NCBI GenBank assembly: GCA_025936115.1
Contig: JAICTZ010000003.1
Coordinates: 62,001-126,000, forward strand
From: Polyangiaceae bacterium
GTDB taxonomy: Bacteria; Myxococcota_A; Polyangia; Polyangiales; Polyangiaceae
DNA length: 64,000 nucleotides
Direction: 5' to 3'
Part shown: piece by piece, positions 42,067-52,182 of the stretch
Position numbering within the stretch: the stretch's first letter is position 1
Layout of the letters: the number at the start of each line of letters is the position of its first letter
Position numbers and translations under genes: made by a program
Notes under the pieces: model-generated
Databases searched by the model: none
Seen by the model: the letters and a program-made list of their open reading frames with translations, nothing else
What the model was told of the DNA's origin: nothing

Positions 42067-44114
42067 CCACCTCGACCGACCTCAAGGAGTTTCTCACCGC
42101 GTATTTGGTCGAGGCCGAGGAGCACGTCGCGCTCGCGAACCAACGACTGCTCGCGCTCGAAGCGGCCCAGAGAAGCGGCGGGCACGACGCGCGTGCCTTG
42201 CGCGAGATCTTTCGCTCGCTCCACACGATCAAGGGCCTCTCGGCGATGGTCGGAGTCGAGCCCGTCGTCGCGATCGCGCATCGGCTCGAAGCGTTCGTCC
42301 GCGGCTACGATCGCCTCGGCACGGCCCCGCCGCTCCACTCGACCGACGTGCTCCTGAAGGGCGTCCAAGCCATCGCGCAGCGGCTCACGGCGCTCGGTCG
42401 CGGGGAAGCCGCGAGCCCCCCGCCTCCGGAATTGCTCGCAGAGCTCGATCGGCTCGACTCCACCCAGGCGGCGCTCGTCGAACAGTCAGGGCCCGAGCTC
42501 GACCTCGAGCCCGAGCTACTGGCCAAACTCGCGCCCTTCGAGGTGGAACAGGCCGTCCGCGGCATCAGGAGCGGCGAACGTGGCGTGATCGCAGAATTTT
42601 TCCCCTCGCCCGACCGTGCGGCCCAGGGCTTCTCGATCAACTCCGTGCGCGAGCGGCTGAGCGCCTGCGCCGAAATCGTGCGGGTGCTGCCACGCTCCCT
42701 GCCGGTCTCGCCCGAATCGCCCGCGGGGTTGTCGTTCGTGCTGATCCTGCTCACGCAGGCAAGCGACGAGCAGGTTGCGTCGGCTGTCGGAGTGAAGGCC
42801 GCGACTCTCAAACCCTTCAGCACTCTCCGCGCCGTCGCCAGCCCCGATGTCCCCGACAGCATCGGAGCTCCGGCCATCGACGACGAAGAGAACGACCCGC
42901 TCGCGGCCGGGGTGCGCCGCGGCATCGTGCGCGTCGACGTGAATCGGCTCGACGACGCGATGGAGGAGCTCGCCACGCTGATCGTGACGCGCTATCGCCT
43001 GGCCCGCGCCGTCGCCGCCCTGACTGCCCGTGGCGTGAACACGCGCGAGCTCAGCGACGTGGTCGCGGACAACGCGCGCCAGCTCCGCAGCTTGCGCGCC
43101 GCCATCGTACGCGTGCGCATGGTGTCCGTTTCCGACTTGCTCGACCGCGTGCCCTTGCTCGTCCGTGGCCTGCAGCGCACGACCAATCGTCGCGTGCGCG
43201 TCGAGCTCGAGGGCACCGAAGCCGAGCTCGACAAATCCGTGTCCGAGCGCCTGTTTCCCGTGCTCGTGCACCTGGTCCGCAACGCCGTCGACCACGCGAT
43301 CGAAACTCCTGACGAGCGTGTGCGCCGCAAAAAGCCCGAAGAAGGCCTGTTGCGCATCGCTTGCCGCGCCCATTCGAACACGCGGCTCGAGCTCACGGTG
43401 AGCGACGACGGCCGCGGCATCGATCGCCAGGCGGTCGCGCGCAAGGCAGGCAGGCCCGTCCCGGAAACCGAGGCGGCGCTGCTCGAGCTCCTGTGCATGC
43501 CCGGACTGTCGACGCGCGACGTGGCCACGACGACGAGCGGCCGCGGCATGGGCATGGAAATCGTCAAGCGCGTCGTCATCGACGAGCTCGGCGGTGAGCT
43601 CGAGCTCGCCACGGAGCTCGGCACCGGCACGACGTTCACGCTGCGCGTGCCGCTCACGATCGCGATCGTCGACGCCTTCGCCTTCGAATGCGCGGGGCAA
43701 CGCTTCGTCGTCCCGGTCTCCACCGTCGACGAGATCGTGGAGGTCGATCGCGCCGAGGCGGTCGCCGTTCCCGCGAACGCCGACGGCAGGCCGAACCTCG
43801 ACATCATCCTGCGCCGCGGTCACGCGGTGCCCGTCGTGAGGCTCGCGAACGTGTTCAGGATGACGCACGAACCCGGGACGGGGCAGAAGGCGATCATCGT
43901 GCGCCGCGCCGGCCTGCCCATCGCCTTCGCGGTCGATCGTATGCTCGGCCAGCAGGAAGTGGTGATTCGTCCGATGAATGACGCGCTCGTGCGCGTGCCC
44001 GGCGTTTCGGGCGCGACCGATCTCGGCGACGGCCGGCCGACGCTCGTGCTCGATCTGGTCGCGCTCGGCACGAGCCTCGGCGCAGGTGGTTCTGCTCGGA
44101 GCGCGCTCACGTGA
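42063..44114 (+). CDS. cheA: CheA chemosensory histidine kinase
   Basis: A 683-residue CheA. The Hpt domain has the phosphorylatable H54 in SLHTIKGLSAMVG. A regulatory/linker part follows, then the dimerisation helices (RVDVNRLDDAMEELATLIV), HATPase_c (LVRNAVDHAIETPDER, SDDGRGID, TTSGRGMGMEIVKR) and a C-terminal CheW-like domain. The GTG start at 42063 overlaps cheY; longer in-frame sequence upstream is cheY read in another frame. It is the central kinase of the array with the soluble receptor and CheW encoded downstream. Confidence 0.93.
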   Translation: MTTSTDLKEFLTAYLVEAEEHVALANQRLLALEAAQRSGGHDARALREIFRSLHTIKGLSAMVGVEPVVAIAHRLEAFVRGYDRLGTAPPLHSTDVLLKGVQAIAQRLTALGRGEAASPPPPELLAELDRLDSTQAALVEQSGPELDLEPELLAKLAPFEVEQAVRGIRSGERGVIAEFFPSPDRAAQGFSINSVRERLSACAEIVRVLPRSLPVSPESPAGLSFVLILLTQASDEQVASAVGVKAATLKPFSTLRAVASPDVPDSIGAPAIDDEENDPLAAGVRRGIVRVDVNRLDDAMEELATLIVTRYRLARAVAALTARGVNTRELSDVVADNARQLRSLRAAIVRVRMVSVSDLLDRVPLLVRGLQRTTNRRVRVELEGTEAELDKSVSERLFPVLVHLVRNAVDHAIETPDERVRRKKPEEGLLRIACRAHSNTRLELTVSDDGRGIDRQAVARKAGRPVPETEAALLELLCMPGLSTRDVATTTSGRGMGMEIVKRVVIDELGGELELATELGTGTTFTLRVPLTIAIVDAFAFECAGQRFVVPVSTVDEIVEVDRAEAVAVPANADGRPNLDIILRRGHAVPVVRLANVFRMTHEPGTGQKAIIVRRAGLPIAFAVDRMLGQQEVVIRPMNDALVRVPGVSGATDLGDGRPTLVLDLVALGTSLGAGGSARSALT

Positions 44115-44593
44115 AGCTCCATGTTGTCTTCGTCGTTGCGGGCGTGGAGTACGCGCTGCCGATCACCTTCGTGCTGCAAATGGAGTCGTTCACGGGCGCG
44201 ACACCGGTGCCCGGCTCGCCCCCGTACGTGCTCGGGGTCGTCACCCTGCGCGGTCGTGTGATCCCCGTGCTCGATTTACGCCGCCGCTTCGGCCTACCCG
44301 CCGTCGCTCCGACGCTCGACACGCGCATCATCGTGACGCAGGTCGGCGGTCGGGTCGTCGCATTCTGCGTCGACCGCGCGCGCGAGGTCATTTTGCTCGA
44401 GCCCGAGCGACTGCAGCCGGCTCCCGAGCTCCTGAGCGAGCGCACCATCGGCTTCGTCAACGGCACGTACACCGTCGGCCAGCGCCTGCTCTTACTCCTC
44501 GACTTGCCGAGAATCAGCGAAAGCGACCATGACCATGAACCCCACGCCCTCCCCGCCGCCGACGACCACCGCCGACCCGCGCTCCCGGGCTGA
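44111..44593 (+). CDS. cheW: CheW coupling protein
   Basis: A 160-residue CheW domain: [46 protein letters not shown] and [14 protein letters not shown], joining receptor and CheA. The GTG start overlaps the cheA stop. The last 20 or so residues, His/Asp/Pro-rich, overlap the first 65 bases of the receptor gene in another frame, an unusually long coding overlap. Confidence 0.9.
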   Translation: MKLHVVFVVAGVEYALPITFVLQMESFTGATPVPGSPPYVLGVVTLRGRVIPVLDLRRRFGLPAVAPTLDTRIIVTQVGGRVVAFCVDRAREVILLEPERLQPAPELLSERTIGFVNGTYTVGQRLLLLLDLPRISESDHDHEPHALPAADDHRRPALPG

Positions 44594-47054
44594 GCGAGCC
44601 GCTCAGTCGCTCAGGGCGACGGCCGCGGAGACGAGAGCGCTCGAAGAATCGGCGCTGCGCCTCACCTCGGTCGGCAACGACAGCGCGGCGCTCGGTCAAC
44701 AGCTGAGCGCCGCGGTCGAGTCGATCGCGGCTTCGGCGGAACAAACCTCGGTTTCGACGGCAAACATCGCCCGATCGCAGGCAAACGCGGCCGAGCTCAC
44801 CCAAACCGTGCTCGGCGGCATCGAAGACTCCGCGACCGCGCTGCGTGAAGTCGCCGCCTCGGTGGTCGGCGTCAAGAAGGACACCGCACTGCTCGCGGAA
44901 GCGGCGGAGAACACCGCCGCCGCGATCGAGGAGTCCGTACGCTCGATCCGCGTCGTGGCGTCGAACGCGCAGGATCTCGCGGCCTCGAGCGAAGAGCTCC
45001 TGGCGAGCGGCACGGAGATGGCCGCGGGCATCGTAGGCATCGCCGCGCGCGCCGACAGCGCAGCCGCCGCGCTGGTCGAAGTCGGCGCCACCACGGAAGA
45101 GATGGCGCGCGGCATCGAGCGCCTGACGAACGACGCGCGCGACGTGAGCACGCGCATCAGCTCCGTGAACGCGAGCACGGCCGGCATCGCCAAGAGCGTC
45201 CTCGAAATCGCCGAACGCGGCAAGGAGCTCGGCGTGTCGGTAGCCAACACGGCGAGCACGGCAGAGCGCATGTCACGCGCCGCCGCGGTCGCCGCCGACA
45301 GCGCCAAGCAGCTCGAGGGCGCTACGGGCCAGAATGCTTCCACCGTCGCGGAGGTCGCCGCCTCCGTCGAAGAGGTGGCAGCAACTTCCGAAAAGAACGC
45401 GCGCGTCGTCGACGACAACGCGACCTCGGTCGAGGAGCTCGCGCGTTCGGCGCAGTCCGTGTCGCGCGCGGCCGAGGACATCGCGCGGCTCGCCGATGCC
45501 ACGGCCACGGGGGCCATGCAGGTCGACGGCTCGACACGGCGCATCGCGCGGCTCTGCGAGCAGGCGCGCGAGGTGGGGGATCGCGTCGTGCACACGGCGC
45601 GAGAGGGCGGCGGCGCCGTGGCAAAGTCGATCGAGGGTCTCGCCAAGATCAAGGTGTCGATCGGATCGTCGGCCGCGGTGATGAAGGAGATGGCGCAGCG
45701 CGCCGACGAAATCGGCGATTTCGTGCAGACGATCAATCTGATCGCCGACCGCACCAATCTGCTCTCGCTCAACGCCAGTATCGAAGCGGCGCGCGCCGGC
45801 GAGCACGGGCGCGGATTCGCCGTCGTCGCCGAGGAGATCCGATCGCTCGCCGACCGCGCCGCGACGGCGAGCTCCGACATCGCCAAGATCATCCGCGCGC
45901 TCCAGACCATCGCGCGCGAAGCACTGACCGCGACGATGGAGGGCGAACGGGTCGCGAGCGACGGAGCTTCACTCGCCGCCGCCGCGGAGCGCGCGCTCAC
46001 CGAGATCGTGACCGGCGTCCAGGAGGTGGGACAATCCGTGCGCGAGGTCGCCCAGAGCGCCGACGAGCAGGTCACCGTCGTGCAATCGCTCACCCAGTCT
46101 TCCAATACCTTCCGCACCCAGGCGAACCTCATCGTCGAAGCGGCGTCCGAGCAGGCCAAGGCGACGCAAGACATCGTGCGCGGCGCGAACGAAATGCGGC
46201 AGATGGCAAAGCAGACCAATCAGGCCGCCGTGGAACAGGCCCGCGCGCTCCGCGATCTCGTGCGCTCGAACGAGCGGCTGACCCAAAACGCGCAGGCAGT
46301 CGCGGCCACGGCCGCCGAGCAAGCCTCCGGCGCGACTGGCCTCGCGCAGACGGCCGTGCAGATGCGCGGGCTCACGGACACTACGCTGAACGCCCTGAAC
46401 GAGCAGAGTACCCTCGCGCGGAACATCGCGGCCCAAACCGAAGAGGTGCGCAGCGCCATCGATCGCACGCTGGTCGGGCTCACCGAACAATCGAAGGGCG
46501 CGGTCGAAATCGCCAAGACGCTCGACAGCGTGCACAAGGATGCTCAGCAAACGTCCAAGGCGCTCGCCGAGCAGACCAAGGCCGGCAAGGACCTCGAAGC
46601 CGCGTCACGCTCGGTCGCGACGCTCGCCGGGTCCGTGACGCGCGCCACGAACGAGCAGACCAAGGCCATCGCCGAAATCGCGAAAAACGCCGAGGAAGTT
46701 CGGCGTATCGCGCGCCAAACCGCGCGCGCTCTCGACGAACAGAGCGGGGTCTTGAGCTCACTCGCCGAGGGCGCCGCGCATCAGAGCGCCTCGATCGCGG
46801 CCGTACGCAAAGCGAGCAGCGAGCAAGCGACGAGCATCGGGGAGATCAGCCGCGCCGTCGACGACATGCGCGCTCGCATCCGCGAAATCGTGGGGGTGAC
46901 GAGCACGCAGGCGCGCGGCGCCCAGTCGCTCAGCCGGGAGCTCGACGAGCTGTCTGGTCGTATCGTCACCATTCGCGCTGCCAACGTCGAGCAAGCCGCC
47001 CTCGTGGAAGGGCTCACCGCTTCGCTCGACGCCGGCGGCACTGCGGCGCCATGA
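44529..47054 (+). CDS. Soluble methyl-accepting chemotaxis-type receptor, unusually long
   Basis: An 841-residue receptor with no transmembrane helix and no recognisable sensor domain. Nearly all of it is Ala/Ser/Glu-rich heptad coiled coil. The signalling tip, [42 protein letters not shown], lies near residues 400-445, in the middle of the chain. About 390 residues of helix lie on either side, longer than the usual hairpin. Like FrzCD of Myxococcus xanthus it would act in the cytoplasm. The start is ATG 44529 or 44535. It overlaps both neighbours. Confidence 0.9.
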   Translation: MTMNPTPSPPPTTTADPRSRAERAAQSLRATAAETRALEESALRLTSVGNDSAALGQQLSAAVESIAASAEQTSVSTANIARSQANAAELTQTVLGGIEDSATALREVAASVVGVKKDTALLAEAAENTAAAIEESVRSIRVVASNAQDLAASSEELLASGTEMAAGIVGIAARADSAAAALVEVGATTEEMARGIERLTNDARDVSTRISSVNASTAGIAKSVLEIAERGKELGVSVANTASTAERMSRAAAVAADSAKQLEGATGQNASTVAEVAASVEEVAATSEKNARVVDDNATSVEELARSAQSVSRAAEDIARLADATATGAMQVDGSTRRIARLCEQAREVGDRVVHTAREGGGAVAKSIEGLAKIKVSIGSSAAVMKEMAQRADEIGDFVQTINLIADRTNLLSLNASIEAARAGEHGRGFAVVAEEIRSLADRAATASSDIAKIIRALQTIAREALTATMEGERVASDGASLAAAAERALTEIVTGVQEVGQSVREVAQSADEQVTVVQSLTQSSNTFRTQANLIVEAASEQAKATQDIVRGANEMRQMAKQTNQAAVEQARALRDLVRSNERLTQNAQAVAATAAEQASGATGLAQTAVQMRGLTDTTLNALNEQSTLARNIAAQTEEVRSAIDRTLVGLTEQSKGAVEIAKTLDSVHKDAQQTSKALAEQTKAGKDLEAASRSVATLAGSVTRATNEQTKAIAEIAKNAEEVRRIARQTARALDEQSGVLSSLAEGAAHQSASIAAVRKASSEQATSIGEISRAVDDMRARIREIVGVTSTQARGAQSLSRELDELSGRIVTIRAANVEQAALVEGLTASLDAGGTAAP

Positions 47055-49399
47055 AAACGGATACCGATACCGCCCGGCGCAGCGAACGGGAGCGCATTCG
47101 TCACGTCGAGGCGCTCCGCTTCGAGGGCAGCGCCGCCGTGCCGGAGTTGCTGGCCGAGCTCGTGCAACCGTCCTGGGCCGTGCGGCGCGCCGTCGTCGCG
47201 GTGCTCGCCGCGGGTGACCGCGAAACGGCGCTCCGCCTGTGTGACGCGCTGCGCACCGGTCGCGACAACGAGGCCAAAGTCGCCGGCATCGTCGACGCGC
47301 TGTCGCAGTCGAAAGCGGACATCGACGACGTGCTGATCGAGCTCACGCGCGATCCGAACCCCGCGGTCGTGTGCGACAGTGCCCAGATCCTCGGCCGCCA
47401 CGAGAGCAAACGCGCGCTACCGGCGCTCGCAGCGCTCAGCGAGCATCCGGACGACAACGTCGCGCTCGCGGCCGTCGAAGCGCTCGGCCGCATCGGAGGC
47501 AAGGAGGCAGTCGAGTCCTTGCTCAAGCTCGCTGCCGGTCGCAATTTCTTCCGGTCTTTTCCGGCCATCGACGCGCTCGGTCGCGCCCGCGATCCACGCG
47601 CCGGCCCGACGCTCATCGAGCTCACCGGTGAAGCCATCTACGCGGCCGAGGCGGTGCGCGCGCTCGGCAGGCTCGGGGATCCGTCGACGGCGGCGCACCT
47701 CGTGCGGCTGCTGGAGACCGTCAACGAAAGCCTGGTCTGCAACATCGCGCTCGCGCTCGTCGCGATTCGCGATCAAAGCAAGCGGCAGTTCGGAAGCGCC
47801 GCCGTCGTGGAGCGCGCCCTCGTCAATTCCCCGCACGTGCCGGTCTTGCGCCAACAGCTCGTGCAAAGCGTCAAACGTGCCGACCCGAGCGAGCAGCTCG
47901 CGATTGGCCAACTGCTCGCCTGGATTGGCGACGAGACCACCGTGCCGACCTTGCTCTCCTTGCTGGAGGCGCCGGGCGCCATCGCGCAGGTGGCAGGCGC
48001 GTCGCTCAAGCAGCTCGCGCACATCGCCGAACCACGGCTGCTCGAAGCGCTGCGTGAGGGCACCGCCGAGCGGCGCCGGCTGCTGATCCCGATCGTGGGC
48101 GGACGCAGCTCCGCCCGCGACGCGCTCGTCGAGTGCCTGGAAGACGACGACCCCACGGTGCGCGCGCTCGCCTGCGACGCGCTCGCGCGTGTCGCCGATC
48201 CGACCGTCGTGCCGGCGCTGTTCACGTTGCTCGCCGATCACGACCGGCGCGTCGCCCAGGCGGCTCTCGGTGCAATCCAGTCGCTCGGCAGCAACGAGAC
48301 GCGCGAGCTGACGCTGAAGGCGGCCGACAGCACGGACCCGCGCGTCCGGAGCGCGGCGCTGCGCATCATCGGCTACTTCGCCTACTCCGAAGGTTTCGAA
48401 CGCATCGCGGGCGCGGCCAAGGACTCCGACGAGCAGGTGCGGGACGCCGCGCTCGCCGGGCTGCCGCTCTTCGACACGCCGCGAGCCGCGGCCATCCTGA
48501 TCGAGGCCGCGCAGAGCCCGGAGCTCAGAACGCGGACCTCCGCCATTCGTGCGCTCGGGCAGACCGGGGGCGGTCCCCTCGTGCTCGCTGCGCTTCGTTC
48601 CGCGCTCGACGACGAGAGCCCGTGGGTCCGTTACTACGCCTGCCAGTCCCTCGGGAGACTCAAGGACGAAGACGCGACCTCGCTGCTCGCCGCGCGACTC
48701 GAAGACGCCTCGGGCCAAGTCCAGGTCGCGGCGGTGGACGCGCTCGCGCACCTGCGCGGCGCGCGCGCCTTCGAGGTACTGAGCGCGACGGTCGGCTCGG
48801 CGGACCCTGATCTGCATCGCGCTGCGCTAGTCGCGCTCGGCATTTCCAAGCTGCCTCAGGCGCTCCCGCAACTCCTGTCGGCGCTCGCGGGCGGCGACGC
48901 GGCGACGCGCCTCGTCGCGCTGTCCGCGCTCGCCGAGCTCGGTTTGCCCGAAGCCGTGCCGGCCATCGCGCGCGCGACCGACGACCGCGACGAGGGAGTG
49001 CGCGTCGCCGCCACGGGCTTTTTGGCGGCGCGCGCGGACGCAGCCGCCACCGACGAGCTCATCGCGCTCTTGCGCAAGAATCCGGAGCGCGAAACCCTCG
49101 TGGCCGCGCTCGGGCATACCGCACCCGGCCGCGTTCGAGCGATCGGCGACGCGCTCGTCTCGGCAGACGACGCGGTCGCCGGCGCGCTCGTCGGCAGCCT
49201 GGCGCACATGGGCTCCGCGGAAGCGCTCGACGCGATCCGCCAGGGGCTGCACTCGAAGAACGACGCTGCGCGCCGCGCTTCGGCGGCGGCGCTCGTGGCG
49301 CTCCAGGACGCGGAGAGCGCCCCTGCGCTGGCCCAGGCGGCGCTCAAGGACCCAGACGCCGAGGTCCGTAGAATCAGCGCGGCTGCGCTGCACTCATGA
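47051..49399 (+). CDS. HEAT-repeat protein of the chemosensory operon
   Basis: A 782-residue protein made almost entirely of about 31-residue HEAT/PBS-lyase-like repeats, for example [24 protein letters not shown] units recurring some two dozen times, with no catalytic motif. It would form a long superhelix for protein binding. Its place between receptor and cheR with ATGA overlaps suggests it scaffolds or tunes the array. A HEAT-repeat (Cpc-like) gene also occurs in the Che7 cluster of Myxococcus xanthus, so this operon may be Che7-like; that comparison is from memory of the family and needs alignment. Confidence 0.88.
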   Translation: MKTDTDTARRSERERIRHVEALRFEGSAAVPELLAELVQPSWAVRRAVVAVLAAGDRETALRLCDALRTGRDNEAKVAGIVDALSQSKADIDDVLIELTRDPNPAVVCDSAQILGRHESKRALPALAALSEHPDDNVALAAVEALGRIGGKEAVESLLKLAAGRNFFRSFPAIDALGRARDPRAGPTLIELTGEAIYAAEAVRALGRLGDPSTAAHLVRLLETVNESLVCNIALALVAIRDQSKRQFGSAAVVERALVNSPHVPVLRQQLVQSVKRADPSEQLAIGQLLAWIGDETTVPTLLSLLEAPGAIAQVAGASLKQLAHIAEPRLLEALREGTAERRRLLIPIVGGRSSARDALVECLEDDDPTVRALACDALARVADPTVVPALFTLLADHDRRVAQAALGAIQSLGSNETRELTLKAADSTDPRVRSAALRIIGYFAYSEGFERIAGAAKDSDEQVRDAALAGLPLFDTPRAAAILIEAAQSPELRTRTSAIRALGQTGGGPLVLAALRSALDDESPWVRYYACQSLGRLKDEDATSLLAARLEDASGQVQVAAVDALAHLRGARAFEVLSATVGSADPDLHRAALVALGISKLPQALPQLLSALAGGDAATRLVALSALAELGLPEAVPAIARATDDRDEGVRVAATGFLAARADAAATDELIALLRKNPERETLVAALGHTAPGRVRAIGDALVSADDAVAGALVGSLAHMGSAEALDAIRQGLHSKNDAARRASAAALVALQDAESAPALAQAALKDPDAEVRRISAAALHS

Positions 49400-50217
49400 C
49401 CGGCGTGCAGCTTTCGCACCCGGTGTTCGCGATCCTGAGCGCCCTGATCGAGGAGCGCCTCGGGATTCACTACGGCATGGAGGATCGCGAGCTGCTCGCC
49501 GACAAGCTCGCGCCGCGCGCCGCGGAGCGCGGCTTCGATTCCCTCCTCGATTACTACTACTTCCTCCGCTACGACGAGCGCGCCGAGAGCGAGCTCACGC
49601 ACTTGGCGGAAGCCCTCGTCGTCAACGAAACGTACTTCTTTCGCGAAGCGCCGGCGCTCGAGCTCACCGCAGGCAGCTACATTCCGGAGCTCGTTCGGCA
49701 GGGCGTGCGTCCGCGCGTCTGGTGCGCCGCGTGCGCCACGGGGGAAGAGCCGCTCACCCTGGCCATGCTACTCGACGCCGCGGAGGTCCTCGACGCGGTG
49801 ACGCTCGTCGCGAGCGACATCAGCCGCCGGGCGCTTTCCCGTGCCCAGGAAGGCGTGTACCTCCGGCGCTCGCTCAGAGCACTGCCCGCCTACGCCGCGG
49901 GCCGTTGGTTTACGCCGATCGAGAACGGCATGCGCATCGAACGGCGACTCACCGACGCCATCGAGTGGCACAGGATCAATCTGATCGACGCGGGAGCGAT
50001 CGCGACGCTCGGCGATTTCGACATCGTGCTCTGCCGCAACGTGCTGATCTATTTCAGCGACACGACGGTGCAGCGCGTGCTCGATTCGCTCACGAACGCG
50101 CTCCGTCCGAACGGGCGCTTGATCGTCGGCACCTCCGAGTCGCTGCTGCGCTTCGAGTCTCCGCTCGTGTGCGAGGAGCGGGGCGGAGCGTTTTTCTACC
50201 GTAAGGTCCAGCCGTGA
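49396..50217 (+). CDS. cheR: CheR protein-glutamate methyltransferase
   Basis: A 273-residue CheR: N-terminal helical domain (residues about 1-75), then the SAM-binding domain with VNETYFFREAPAL, VWCAACATGEEPLTLAML, SDISRRALSRAQEGVY and FDIVLCRNVLIYFS. It methylates glutamates on the receptor encoded upstream. It overlaps both the HEAT gene (ATGA) and cheB (GTGA). Confidence 0.93.
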   Translation: MTGVQLSHPVFAILSALIEERLGIHYGMEDRELLADKLAPRAAERGFDSLLDYYYFLRYDERAESELTHLAEALVVNETYFFREAPALELTAGSYIPELVRQGVRPRVWCAACATGEEPLTLAMLLDAAEVLDAVTLVASDISRRALSRAQEGVYLRRSLRALPAYAAGRWFTPIENGMRIERRLTDAIEWHRINLIDAGAIATLGDFDIVLCRNVLIYFSDTTVQRVLDSLTNALRPNGRLIVGTSESLLRFESPLVCEERGGAFFYRKVQP

Positions 50218-51233
50218 CGAGACTCCGCGTACTCGTGGTCGATGATTCGGCATTCGCACGCAAGGTCATGCGTGAAAGCCTCGCTATGAGCCCAGAGATC
50301 GAGGTCGTTGCGACGGCGACCGACGGCATCGACGCGCTCGAAAAGATCGCGGAGCTCGACCCCGACGTGATCACGCTCGATCTCGCCATGCCGAACCTCG
50401 ACGGCGTCGGCGTGCTCAAGGCGCTGCCGGCGAACAAACGCCGGCGCGTCGTGATCGTCAGCATGTCGGGCGGCGACAGCGAGCTCGGCATCGCGGCGCT
50501 TGCCACGGGCGCCTTCGATCTGATCCAAAAGCCGACCGCGCTCGCCATCGACAGCCTGCGCGACGTCGCCGAGGAGCTCGTCACCAAGGTGCTATTGGCC
50601 GGACGCGCCCGCCCCCGCACCGAGCACGTGCCGTCCGAGCCCGTGCTGCGGCCAATCACCGGCAGCTCCGACCGCGTCGTGCTGATCGGTACCTCGACGG
50701 GCGGCCCGCAAGCGCTCTCGCGACTGCTCGCGGCATTTCCAGCTGACTTTCCAGCCCCGATTGCGATCGTGCTGCACATCCCCGTCGGCTACACCGAGGC
50801 CTTCGCCGCGCGACTCGACGCCGAATGCGCGCTCGACGTCGTGGAAGCGAGCGAAGGCCTGCTGCTGCGGCCCGGGCTCGCGGTCGTGGCCGTCGCGGGC
50901 ATGCACCTTTACCTCGTGACGCACGCGGGCCGCACGCGGACGCACCTCGATCTCGAGCCGATCGTCTCGGTGCACCGTCCCTCCGTCAACGTGCTGTTCG
51001 AAAGCGCCGCGCGTGCCCTCGGGCCGCACGCCCTCGGCGTCGTGCTCACCGGCATGGGCGACGACGGTCTCATCGGTGCGCGCGCGATCGTCGCAGCGGG
51101 CGGAAGCGTGCTCACGGAGACGGAGGCGTCCTGCGTCGTTTACGGCATGCCGCGCGTCGTCAAGGAAGCGGGGCTGTCCGCGGCCGAAGTACCGCTCGAA
51201 CGCATGGCCGCCGAAATTGCGGCGCGCGTTTGA
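50214..51233 (+). CDS. cheB: CheB protein-glutamate methylesterase
   Basis: A 339-residue CheB. The N-terminal receiver (about residues 1-120) has VLVVDDSAFARKVM and VITLDLAMPNLDG. The C-terminal esterase has the catalytic triad Ser in GTSTGGPQAL, His in LHIPVGYTEAF and Asp in TGMGDDGLIGA. It removes methyl groups placed by CheR and closes the adaptation loop of the operon. A short convergent hairpin (51261-51277) follows. Confidence 0.93.
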   Translation: MTRLRVLVVDDSAFARKVMRESLAMSPEIEVVATATDGIDALEKIAELDPDVITLDLAMPNLDGVGVLKALPANKRRRVVIVSMSGGDSELGIAALATGAFDLIQKPTALAIDSLRDVAEELVTKVLLAGRARPRTEHVPSEPVLRPITGSSDRVVLIGTSTGGPQALSRLLAAFPADFPAPIAIVLHIPVGYTEAFAARLDAECALDVVEASEGLLLRPGLAVVAVAGMHLYLVTHAGRTRTHLDLEPIVSVHRPSVNVLFESAARALGPHALGVVLTGMGDDGLIGARAIVAAGGSVLTETEASCVVYGMPRVVKEAGLSAAEVPLERMAAEIAARV

Positions 51234-51260
51234 AGCTAGGGCGTCGTCAGCGTGAGACAG

Positions 51261-51277
51261 CACGCCGCAACGGCGTG
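51261..51277. terminator. Hairpin between convergent cheB and superoxide dismutase genes
   Basis: CACGCCG-caa-CGGCGTG is a perfect 7-bp stem with a 3-nt loop in the 58-bp gap between the two convergent stops. It has no T-run on either side, so any terminator action would be weak or Rho-assisted. Confidence 0.4.
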
Positions 51278-51291
51278 TTCGACGCTTGCGC

Positions 51292-52131
51292 TCAGCCGCG
51301 CAGCGCCTTGGCTGCGCCGAGCGCCCGCTCGAGTCGGTGGTTCACCGCGTCCCAATTGACGTTCGTGAAGAACGCGTCGACGTAACGAGCTGCGGCCGCG
51401 CCGAAGTCCATTTGATAGGCATGCTCGTACATGTCGAGCACGAGCAGCGGCACGGCCGTCGACAAAGTCTGCGTGTGGTTTCCCGACCAGCACGTGCGAA
51501 GGTCTCCCGTCGCGAGCTCGAGCTCGAGCAACGTCCATCCGCTGCCGCCGCCTAGCCCATTCGCGGTCGCGCGAAACTGTTCCTCCCAGCGCGCGACGCT
51601 GCCGTAGGTGTCAGCGAGTGCCTTTTCGATCGCTCCCGAGCGTTTGCCGCTGCCGCCGAGGTTCGCGAAGTAAGCTTCATGCAGCGTCTTCGAATTGCGG
51701 AACGTGAGCTCGCTCTGGCGCAGCCCAGCGACGACGAACGGCGGCGTGTCCGGCGTGATCTGCGCGAGCTCGAGCTCCACCTTGTTCAGATTCTTGACGG
51801 CGCCCGCGTAGTTATTGTCGTGATGAGACACGATCATCTTCTCGGAGATGCCGTTCAGCGCCGTCGACTGGAAGGGCAAAGGCAAGACGACGTTCGAGCC
51901 GGTGAGTGCTTTCGTGAACGACATGCTGGTATCTCCTGCGAGCTCGGAGCGAGCGCCGGGCGGTGTGGTGACGGCCGGGGCCGCGACTGAGTGCGACTGC
52001 GCCTGAGCGGGCGTGCAACCCGTGACGAGCGCGACGCCTTCGAGCGTGAGCGTCACGAGCGCGTCGCGGCGCGTGAACGCAGGCTCCGCGGCGCTCACGA
52101 CGTTGCTCTCGGATTCGGACGCGTCGGTCAA
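51292..52131 (-). CDS. Exported Fe/Mn superoxide dismutase with Tat-like lipoprotein signal
   Basis: The SOD domain (about residues 75-279) has metal ligands in SHHDNNYAGAV, KTLHEAYFANLGG, LVLDMYEH and the nearby His in YEHAYQMDFG. The first 70 residues are an export signal: FTRRDALVTLTLEGVALVTGC has a twin-arginine motif, a hydrophobic core and a Cys suited to lipidation, then a tether (TPAQAQSHSVAAP). Export after folding would suit a metalloenzyme. Whether Fe or Mn is used is not clear. The upstream gene on the same strand is the frameshifted GAF-spermidine-synthase-like one, 52 bases away. Confidence 0.88.
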   Translation of the reverse strand: MTDASESESNVVSAAEPAFTRRDALVTLTLEGVALVTGCTPAQAQSHSVAAPAVTTPPGARSELAGDTSMSFTKALTGSNVVLPLPFQSTALNGISEKMIVSHHDNNYAGAVKNLNKVELELAQITPDTPPFVVAGLRQSELTFRNSKTLHEAYFANLGGSGKRSGAIEKALADTYGSVARWEEQFRATANGLGGGSGWTLLELELATGDLRTCWSGNHTQTLSTAVPLLVLDMYEHAYQMDFGAAAARYVDAFFTNVNWDAVNHRLERALGAAKALRG

Positions 52132-52182
52132 CGGGACCTCTCTCGTTCCGCCGGTACGATAGGCACAGTAACGCGGATCGGC

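Noticed and set aside
44696..46219. 507-residue Ser/Ala-rich open frame on the minus strand
   Set aside because: It is a shadow of the receptor coiled-coil gene, with no independent start signal or domain.
47417..48817. 466-residue Arg-rich open frame on the minus strand
   Set aside because: It is a shadow of the HEAT-repeat gene; repeated codons in the real gene keep it open.
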